A DNA stretch of 64,000 nt from Bacteroidota bacterium (GTDB lineage Bacteria > Bacteroidota > Bacteroidia > Chitinophagales > Chitinophagaceae), in contig JAEYWX010000017.1 of NCBI GenBank assembly GCA_023428755.1, positions 186,001 to 250,000 on the forward strand, written 5' to 3'. Of the stretch, positions 57,417 to 64,000 are shown piece by piece. A model generated the notes under the pieces. That model saw nothing but the letters and a program-made list of their open reading frames with translations. It did not search any database and was not told the origin of the DNA. Position numbers and translations under genes: made by a program. Each line of letters opens with the position of its first letter. The first letter of the stretch is position 1.

Positions 57417-60400
57417 TTATTTTTCTAACAACACTGGTTCTTTTACATTTGATTGAAGACTTGCTTCCAATATCGCTTTCACTTCCGGGCGGCAACTGCC
57501 ACAACCCATACCTGCGCCTGTTAGTTGACACAACTGTAAATGATCTTTACAACCTTCTTTAATTTTGTTGATGAGGTTTCCTTCTCCCACATTGTTACAG
57601 CTGCACACCAGTTTACCAATAACAGGCTCAGGTGCTTTACCCGAACGTAACAGTTGTAAACGTTTTTCACTCAACTCCATTTTTTGTTCAATGAGGTTGC
57701 GGTATTCAAGAAACTCACTTTTATCACCTATCAAAATAGCACCCACCAAACGATCATTGTGAATGATACATTTTTTGTAATAACGTTTGGCTTTGTCAAT
57801 AAACACCACCTCTTCATAAGCAGGATCATCGGGACATTCAACCTCACCTAATGAACAAAGTTCTGTACCATGCATCTTGAGAATGTTCATAAGCAATGAG
57901 CCTGAATAGTAATTCGAAATATCACCACTTAAATAGCGTGCAACAATTTCTGCCTGCTGTTCAGCAGCGGCAGTAATGCCATAGAGAAAACCTTTGAATT
58001 CTGCAATTTCTCCAATGGCAAAAACGGAAGGATTATTTGTCTGCAGGTATTCATCTACCACAACGCCACGCTTACATTCAATACCGGCTGCTTTTGCAAT
58101 TTCGATGTTAGGAACTGTACCAATTGCTATCACAATTGCCTGGCAATCGATCATCAAACCACTCTTTAGGCGAATACCAGTTACCGTTGTATCGCCAAGG
58201 AAACGTTCGATCTCATCGTTGTAATAAATATCAACGCCCTTATCTGTCAATTCTTCGTGTAACAGCTGGCTTCCCAACGGATCGAGCTGTCGATCCATTA
58301 AACGGGAGATACGTTGTACAATGGTTACTTCCACTCCCACTTCACGCAAGGATGCAGCCAGTTCAATACCCAACAAACCACCACCAACGATCACTACTTT
58401 TCCCCTTGCCGCATCTACATGATATTTAAAATTGTCCGCATCGGTTCTGCTGCGCATGGTAAAGATGCCCTGCATGGCAGGCACATCACGCAACATGGCA
58501 GCACGACTGCCTGTCGCCAACAACAACACATCGTACTGATGCGTATTGCCTCTGCTATCAGTCACCGTCTTTTGTTCACGGTTGATTTCGGAAATACTTA
58601 CACCACGATGCAGTTTGATATTATAATCATATTCTTCTGCATCACTCATCTTGATCAGGTTCTGCCACTGAAGAGTACCACTGATATAATCGGGCAGCAA
58701 CACACGGTTATAAAAGGGAAAATCCTCCTTACTGAAAACTTCAATTTCATCATCTGTATTGATCATGCGGTAGCTGCGTACAAAACCGCAGGCACCGGCA
58801 CCCGCACCTACCACAATAATTTTTTGTTTGGCTTTCTTGTGCAGCCTTACTTCAACTGCTGAGAATTTAAAATCAGGCTCTTTACTTTTCGGATCAACTA
58901 AATTGTTGGTGAGATTGTTTGCACGGTTCAGATCGCTGTTCAACACTTTGCCCCAATGCATCGGCAAAAACACAACACCTTTTTTAATGTCGGTTGTGAA
59001 TTTTGCTTTCACCCGCACATTACCTCTGCCATTAAAAATTTCAACGAGATCATTTTCTTTAATGGAACGTTCAGCTGCATCATCCGGATGTATTTCCAAA
59101 AACGATTCTGCAATATGCTGTTTGAGTTTATTTACTTTTCCTGTTTTGCTCATGGTATGCCACTGGTCACGGATGCGGCCGGTGGTTAACACCAATGGAA
59201 AATCAGGACTTAATTTCTCCGATTGATTTTCATCATTGAATGAATGAATGATGGCTTTTTGTGATGCGGTATAAAATTTCTTATCGGTGAACAGTCGCTT
59301 TGTACCATAACCCTGCGCATCTTTTGTATATGGCCATTGTACGCTTCGCTTCTCTTTCAGAATTTCATAACTCAATCCGCTCATGTCGATATTGGTGCCG
59401 GCAGTAAGCGCCACATGCTCTGCAAAAATTTCGGAGAAGCTGTTATAATCAAATCCTTTATAGCCCATCTTTTTTGCAAAGCGGCAAATGATCTCTGCAT
59501 CGGGCAAGGCTTCACCGGGTGCATCTATAATTTTATTCAAATAGCTGATGCGCCGCTCTGCGTTGGTCATAGTGCCTTCTTTTTCAGTCCATGATGCTGC
59601 AGGTAACAGCACATCAGCATACTTGATTGTCTCGGGGCGATTACTTACTTCCTGTACCACTACAAACTTTGCTTTTTTCAATCCTTCTTCTGCCATGCGC
59701 ACATCAGGCAAACTGATCAATGGATTCGTACAAAGTATCCAGATGGCTTTTAATCGTCCATCGTTCAACGCTTCAAACATTTCTGTAGCAGTCAAGCCTG
59801 GCTTTGAAGCAATGGTTCCGGGAGCAACACCCCAGAATTGTTCAACAGCAGCACGGTGTTGCGGATTGAGCAGATCACGGTGGGCAGGTAATAAATTACT
59901 CAAGCCACCTACTTCTCTTCCTCCCATTGCATTTGGCTGACCTGTTAATGACAACGGACCAGAGCCTGGTTTCCCAATATGACCGGTAATTAAATTTAAA
60001 TTGATGAGTGAAAGATTTTTATTTACACCAATCACACTTTGGTTCAAACCCATCGTCCACATAGTTATAAAGCCTTTCGCTTTGCCAATATAAGTTGCAG
60101 CTAAACGAATATCTTTTTCATCAACACCACAAATGATAGCGGCTTCTGCCACTGTGCGTTCAAATACAGTGTCACGGTATTTTTCAAAACCTTCTGCATG
60201 ATTAGTAATAAAGTCGAGATCAACATTTCCGTTCTCGATTAACACTCTTCCTATTGCGTGATGCAGCGTTACATCTGTGCCCGGGTTTAATTGCAAATGC
60301 ACATTGGCAATAGAACAGGTTTGTGTTTTTCGTGGATCGCTTACAATAATTTTAAGATCAGGATTTTTTTCATGTGCTGCTTCTACTCTTCTCCACAAAA

Positions 60401-60965
60401 TGGGATGACACCAGGCAGGGTTAGCACCGGCAACAAAAATTACATCCGCTAATTCCAAATCGTCATAGCTCACCGGCACACTGTCTTCACCCAAACTCAT
60501 TTTATAGCCAACCACTGCACTGCTCATACAAAGTCGTGAGTTGGTATCGATATTATTGCTGCCAATAAAACCTTTGATGAGTTTATTGATCACATAATAT
60601 TCTTCAGTTAAACATTGTCCCGATGCATAAAAAGCAACAGAATCGGGACCGTATTTTTCAATGAGTGTAGCAAACACTTTTGCGGTGCGTTCCAATGCAG
60701 CATCCCAAGTTACACGTTGGCGTGCCTGGTTGCGATTGTAACGCATTTCAGGATAAAGCAAACGATCGCTGCGATCATTTACGGTGTAATGCAGATTCAT
60801 GCCTTTACTGCATAGCATGCCTTTGTTTACCGGGTGATTCTTATCTCCTTCCACATGCAAACGTCCAAGCTTATCCTTTGTGGTAACAATACCACAACCT
60901 ACACCACAATAACAACAAGTGGTAAGATTCGCTTTTGTATGATTATGTTCTGAAATTTTCATCAT
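57417..60965 (-). CDS. nasA: assimilatory nitrate reductase fused to FAD reductase and BFD domains
   Basis: Reduces nitrate to nitrite in the cytoplasm. The 1182 residues from ATG 60965 join three parts. Residues 1-710 are the molybdoprotein: [4Fe-4S] site C17-x2-C20-x3-C24 and C52 (TTCCYCGVGCG, GMLC), the molybdenum ligand Cys146 (NSRLCMSSAV) and the bis-MGD pocket. Residues ~715-1110 resemble the NirB/rubredoxin reductase flavin domain, with FAD loop VVGAGAGACG, NAD loop VIVGGGLLGIE (~855) and VFAIGEIAEF. Residues ~1119-1182 are a BFD-like [2Fe-2S] domain, C1121-x-C1123 and C1155-x2-C1158. The enzyme could thus take electrons from NAD(P)H itself. An in-frame ATG at 61025 overlaps narK by 11 nt and is a possible start. 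Confidence 0.93.
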   Translation of the reverse strand: MMKISEHNHTKANLTTCCYCGVGCGIVTTKDKLGRLHVEGDKNHPVNKGMLCSKGMNLHYTVNDRSDRLLYPEMRYNRNQARQRVTWDAALERTAKVFATLIEKYGPDSVAFYASGQCLTEEYYVINKLIKGFIGSNNIDTNSRLCMSSAVVGYKMSLGEDSVPVSYDDLELADVIFVAGANPAWCHPILWRRVEAAHEKNPDLKIIVSDPRKTQTCSIANVHLQLNPGTDVTLHHAIGRVLIENGNVDLDFITNHAEGFEKYRDTVFERTVAEAAIICGVDEKDIRLAATYIGKAKGFITMWTMGLNQSVIGVNKNLSLINLNLITGHIGKPGSGPLSLTGQPNAMGGREVGGLSNLLPAHRDLLNPQHRAAVEQFWGVAPGTIASKPGLTATEMFEALNDGRLKAIWILCTNPLISLPDVRMAEEGLKKAKFVVVQEVSNRPETIKYADVLLPAASWTEKEGTMTNAERRISYLNKIIDAPGEALPDAEIICRFAKKMGYKGFDYNSFSEIFAEHVALTAGTNIDMSGLSYEILKEKRSVQWPYTKDAQGYGTKRLFTDKKFYTASQKAIIHSFNDENQSEKLSPDFPLVLTTGRIRDQWHTMSKTGKVNKLKQHIAESFLEIHPDDAAERSIKENDLVEIFNGRGNVRVKAKFTTDIKKGVVFLPMHWGKVLNSDLNRANNLTNNLVDPKSKEPDFKFSAVEVRLHKKAKQKIIVVGAGAGACGFVRSYRMINTDDEIEVFSKEDFPFYNRVLLPDYISGTLQWQNLIKMSDAEEYDYNIKLHRGVSISEINREQKTVTDSRGNTHQYDVLLLATGSRAAMLRDVPAMQGIFTMRSRTDADNFKYHVDAARGKVVIVGGGLLGIELAASLREVGVEVTIVQRISRLMDRQLDPLGSQLLHEELTDKGVDIYYNDEIERFLGDTTVTGIRLKSGLMIDCQAIVIAIGTVPNIEIAKAAGIECKRGVVVDEYLQTNNPSVFAIGEIAEFKGFLYGITAAAEQQAEIVARYLSGDISNYYSGSLLMNILKMHGTELCSLGEVECPDDPAYEEVVFIDKAKRYYKKCIIHNDRLVGAILIGDKSEFLEYRNLIEQKMELSEKRLQLLRSGKAPEPVIGKLVCSCNNVGEGNLINKIKEGCKDHLQLCQLTGAGMGCGSCRPEVKAILEASLQSNVKEPVLLEK

Positions 60966-61014
60966 ATGATTATGCAGCACGCATTCGTTTTTTAAGGCAA
61001 GCAATCGTTTGTCA

Positions 61015-62313
61015 TCAGGCAGCATTTTCCAATGCTACGTTTAGTTCTGCTACTTTTTCTTTCTTCGAAAACTTTGTCACCAATACCAGCAGCGATACTG
61101 CAATAACGATCATGCCGATATATCCAAACGCATCAACGTACGTGATATTTTTACTTTTAAAAAGGAAACCGAATAACATACCACCCACATTGCCACCAGC
61201 ACCAACAATGCCACTCACCAAACCCACATTCTTTTCATTCACAAACGGAGTGATGGCATACGTAGCGCCATTTGCCATTTTTAAGAATAACGCAAAAGAG
61301 ATCATGGAGACGATAGCCATTGTAAACGAACCGGCCTGTGCAAACAAGATCAAACCTGCACCTTCGAGTAATAACACAGAAGCAAGTAATAAACCTTTCC
61401 CACGCATACCGTATTTCTTACCTACTTTATCAGCAAAGATTCCACCAAGTGCACGTGCGAAAATATTCATGAAACCAAACACACCGGCCCAAAAACCTGC
61501 ACTGCTTTGTGTTAAATCAAACTCCTGTACAAAGTGCAAGGCTGCTATATTGTCGAACGTAATTTCCATACCAAAGCAAACTGCATACGCTAATGCAAGC
61601 GCCCACACTCTCCAGTCTTTCAATACGCTGTAATCTGTTTTACCTTTTACTTTCACTTCCCGATCAATTTCATCGTAGTTGCCGGCAGGTGTATCTTTTG
61701 TATAACGGAAATAAAGAAACGCAGCAAGCAGCATCATCACACCGGGAACAATCATTGCATAACGCCATGCTTCGCCTTTTGTATATCCAAACCCAACTAT
61801 AGCCGCAAAGATCAACGGCATTACCATGTTGGTGATACCTCCCCCCAGGTTGCCCCAGCCACCGGCAACTGCATTGGCTGTTCCTTTAATGTTTGATGCA
61901 AACATTACCGATGTATGAAATTGTGTGATCACAAAAGATGCACCAATGATACTGATGGCCAAACGGAACAAGAGAAATGATGTATAAGACTCAGCAAGGC
62001 CAACACCCATTACAGGTATTGCGCCAATGAGTAACAAAGCTGTGTATGTTTTGCGTGGCCCCCATGTGTCGCACAACTTACCAATAAGCAAACGTGCAAT
62101 GATGGTACCTGATACTGATGCAATAATAATATTGCCGATCTGCGATTTATCTAAATGCAGATCTTCTTTAATAGTTGGCATCAGTGGCGCCAAACCGAAC
62201 CATCCAAAAAAGCAAACAAAGAATGTAAGCCAGGTTACATGGAAGGTTTTCATTTGCACACCACTCAACGAAAAAATGTTAAGCTTCGATAAAGGTTGAT
62301 TAGTTACTGCCAT
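61015..62313 (-). CDS. narK: NarK/NrtP-type nitrate/nitrite MFS transporter
   Basis: 432 residues with about twelve transmembrane helices. Nitrate transporter hallmarks of the NNP family are the FFGWFGLAPLMPTIKEDLHL start, IARLLIGKLCDTWGPRKTYT, the glycine-rich AVAGGWGNLGGGITNMVMPL and SGIVGAGGNVGGMLFG. It imports nitrate (or exchanges nitrite) across the inner membrane. It lies between the porin and nitrate reductase genes: 42 nt after the porin stop and overlapping or nearly touching the reductase start, so all are likely in one mRNA. Confidence 0.95.
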   Translation of the reverse strand: MAVTNQPLSKLNIFSLSGVQMKTFHVTWLTFFVCFFGWFGLAPLMPTIKEDLHLDKSQIGNIIIASVSGTIIARLLIGKLCDTWGPRKTYTALLLIGAIPVMGVGLAESYTSFLLFRLAISIIGASFVITQFHTSVMFASNIKGTANAVAGGWGNLGGGITNMVMPLIFAAIVGFGYTKGEAWRYAMIVPGVMMLLAAFLYFRYTKDTPAGNYDEIDREVKVKGKTDYSVLKDWRVWALALAYAVCFGMEITFDNIAALHFVQEFDLTQSSAGFWAGVFGFMNIFARALGGIFADKVGKKYGMRGKGLLLASVLLLEGAGLILFAQAGSFTMAIVSMISFALFLKMANGATYAITPFVNEKNVGLVSGIVGAGGNVGGMLFGFLFKSKNITYVDAFGYIGMIVIAVSLLVLVTKFSKKEKVAELNVALENAA

Positions 62314-62355
62314 AACAATTAGTTTTAAGTTGATGAATATTTTTTATTGTATAGA

Positions 62356-63885
62356 TCATTTGCTAAAAAAATCGGGTTTGATATTTATTTGCAGATAAGC
62401 CCAGCTGTTGTTACGTTGTGTACTGCCCGGTGTTACTGCCTTGGCATACTCCATGCTTTTGGTTGAAGCCATGTAGCTTAAACCCAACTCGAGTGCTGTA
62501 AACTTGTTGAGTTGATACGTACTTACACAGTCGAATTCGCTGCCGATATATTTGTTGATGGCATTGCCTGCAATATCTTTCTGATCTTTTGCCAATGCGA
62601 AGTAGTGATAATCCAATCCAGTTGTAAAGCGTTTATCTTTTGATGTGAACCTGATCTTTGCAAAAGGATTACTTAATCCGCCAACAGGTGAACCTGTTGC
62701 TACATAGAAATAATCTATCAATCCCCAGAACTTATGCGGTGTACCATACAAGGGATCGAAGCGGTGATTGGTTGTTGATGTACTGAACGCATCATTGCCC
62801 GAAACATAATCCCAACCGATAGCATATGACCAATTCTTTTTTGCATAGGTTAACGAAGCAGTTGTTGTATAGGCAGAAAGCTTCAAACCTTCTTTATCTT
62901 TTCCGCCTTGGTAATAAGCGCCTGCAGTGAGTGTAAATAATTTCTTTTTATCCATTATGCTGTTGATGAGCAACCCGGCTGTATAACGGGCATGAGTACC
63001 TGCTTTGTTGTAACGGCGACCAAATACATAGCCAGTGTCGGTTCCTGCAATTGTTTTTACAGAATCGAGACGGTATTTTGAAAACTGATCGCTTACAACC
63101 AGCCCGGTAATTTTTGTTTGGCCGAATGTTTTTGCTGCATATAAAAACTGCAATGCTTTGTAGTGTTGGCCCAATGCATTGGTGCTGGGTGGATTTTGCA
63201 TCGACAGTGTTCCTGTTTTTGCACTCACGCCGGTTGTATTTACAATAGGAATTAAACCTGCAGGTGTTACCACAAGATTTCCCCTGCTGTTCTTTACGTA
63301 AGGATTTACATTCGCAGGCGTATAAAAAGTTCCGTTATAGTTAAACGCATCGGTATTTTGATTGAAGGCTGCACCCAGATCAACCTGCCATCCTTTGTTG
63401 ATCAATTTAAATACAAGCGCATCATGTCGGCGGGCCTGTTGCAACCAGTCGAGGTTACCCAATAAACGGCTGTCATCATACATTAATTCCTGTCTGCCAA
63501 TACGAAAACCTAAATAATCAACCTTTGCATGTTTGAATGAAGAATCTTTTTTGTTGGCCAATGTTACTTCGGCCCATGCTTCGTGTACACCTAATTTGCT
63601 GCCATCGGCATTGCTGATAGAAGAAGCATCTTGTCCCCACACCCGTACATCCTGTACAGAAGTTAAAAACTGGATGCGGTTGTTTTTGTAACCAAAACTT
63701 AAACGGGTACGTTGCGAAGTAAAGAAAGCGGGTTGACTTGTTAACGGAAGCGGTATGCCTGCACCATCCCTGTATTCTGAACGTGTGCGCACCTGCCCGG
63801 TTAACGTAAACTGTGCTTTTAATGAAGTACCGGCTGCCAACAGCACTCCAACGATCATTACACTTTTTGTGTTTAATTTTTTCAT
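62356..63885 (-). CDS. outer membrane porin, alginate-export family
   Basis: 509 residues with a signal peptide (MKKLNTKSVMIVGVLLAAGT) and a beta-barrel with the pattern of the alginate export domain: LTGQVRTRSEYRDGAGIP, FFTSQRTRLSFGYKNNRIQF, FRIGRQELMYDDSRLLGNLD, and an end in LQINIKPDFFSK. Relatives are anion-selective or general porins. As the first gene of the nitrate operon it may carry nitrate across the outer membrane; the alginate name should not be taken literally. The region upstream has a hairpin at 63931-63959 that could be a leader or a terminator of a neighbour. Confidence 0.82.
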   Translation of the reverse strand: MKKLNTKSVMIVGVLLAAGTSLKAQFTLTGQVRTRSEYRDGAGIPLPLTSQPAFFTSQRTRLSFGYKNNRIQFLTSVQDVRVWGQDASSISNADGSKLGVHEAWAEVTLANKKDSSFKHAKVDYLGFRIGRQELMYDDSRLLGNLDWLQQARRHDALVFKLINKGWQVDLGAAFNQNTDAFNYNGTFYTPANVNPYVKNSRGNLVVTPAGLIPIVNTTGVSAKTGTLSMQNPPSTNALGQHYKALQFLYAAKTFGQTKITGLVVSDQFSKYRLDSVKTIAGTDTGYVFGRRYNKAGTHARYTAGLLINSIMDKKKLFTLTAGAYYQGGKDKEGLKLSAYTTTASLTYAKKNWSYAIGWDYVSGNDAFSTSTTNHRFDPLYGTPHKFWGLIDYFYVATGSPVGGLSNPFAKIRFTSKDKRFTTGLDYHYFALAKDQKDIAGNAINKYIGSEFDCVSTYQLNKFTALELGLSYMASTKSMEYAKAVTPGSTQRNNSWAYLQINIKPDFFSK

Positions 63886-63930
63886 GTTACTTTTGGTCGA
63901 TTTTAAAGTGATAGAATCTTTGAATCATCC

Positions 63931-63959
63931 AGCCCGGTTAGACTGCCATCTGCCGGGCT
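63931..63959. other. hairpin upstream of the nitrate operon
   Basis: AGCCCGG and CCGGGCT form a 7-bp stem with a 15-nt loop, about 45 nt before the porin ATG on the minus strand, with TTATTTT on the plus-strand side. It may be the terminator of a gene entering from beyond the window or a leader element of the nitrate operon. Confidence 0.45.
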
Positions 63960-64000
63960 TTATTTTCGAACACTATTCTTCATCAACTCCTATAAATACA

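Noticed and set aside
62356..63885. Alginate biosynthesis or export function
   Set aside because: No alginate genes are present, and the gene leads a nitrate operon.
1..64000. CRISPR arrays, phage genes, toxin-antitoxin or defence systems
   Set aside because: No regularly spaced direct repeats, cas genes, integrases or defence-type clusters were found on either strand.

Overview
The window looks like a chromosomal segment of a free-living Bacteroidota, most likely from the Chitinophagaceae. The signs are a SusC/SusD pair, lipoproteins with a CK/CN/CS start after the lipobox, promoter boxes of the TAnnTTTG type, few Shine-Dalgarno sites, a YtxJ-type bacillithiol protein, a GH97 glucosidase, a MoaC-MogA fusion and many short palindromic repeats between genes. 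The family-level placement is inference. No phage, integrase, transposase or CRISPR array was found.

Layout. 1-7 kb: a DEDDh exonuclease, a 41-residue lipoprotein with YtxJ, pyruvate phosphate dikinase, an NTF2-like lipoprotein, a secreted amidohydrolase and YwbE. 7-20.5 kb (mostly minus strand): a SusC/SusD/lipoprotein uptake locus, a serine hydrolase lipoprotein, an inverting-type GH97 glucosidase, a Tat-exported metallophosphoesterase and an S9 peptidase. 20.7-25.6 kb: a short histidine operon, hisG-hisD-hisC-hisB, preceded by a His-rich leader peptide and an attenuator; hisH, hisA, hisF and hisI are absent from the window. 25.6-33.5 kb: a small lipoprotein, a universal stress protein and the MoxR-DUF58-DUF4350-DUF4129-SpoIIM operon with a divergent RDD gene. 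33.5-45.7 kb: two CCC-motif membrane proteins, DUF2752, proS, a repeat-rich lipoprotein with an OmpP1/FadL-like porin, miaA, a pRiA4b ORF-3-like protein, a CCA-type tRNA nucleotidyltransferase, a GT4 glycosyltransferase, dapD, an EamA transporter and tRNA-Leu(CAG).

45.8-64 kb is the functional core: a molybdenum cofactor and nitrate assimilation island. The minus strand carries MOSC, moaA, cytochrome c, xdhC, mocA, moeA, a TauE/SafE permease, moaD, a MoeB-rhodanese protein, moaE and a moaC-mogA fusion; a SelW-like gene and mobA diverge on the plus strand. Next to it is a tight minus-strand operon for a porin, a NarK/NrtP transporter, a 1182-residue nitrate reductase carrying its own FAD reductase and BFD domains, and a rubredoxin-tailed protein resembling a degenerate nitrite/sulfite reductase. 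The island can make the cofactor, import nitrate and reduce it to nitrite; the nitrite reductase is not in view. mobA and mocA together suggest that both guanine and cytosine dinucleotide forms of the cofactor are made.

The less ordinary signals are the histidine attenuator (antitermination strand overlapping the leader stop codon), several genes whose TAnnTTTG box lies only 3-6 nt before the ATG (near-leaderless transcripts), repeat sequences that have become coding sequence at the ends of hisB and the DUF4350 gene, and the unusual nitrate reductase electron-transfer pair.
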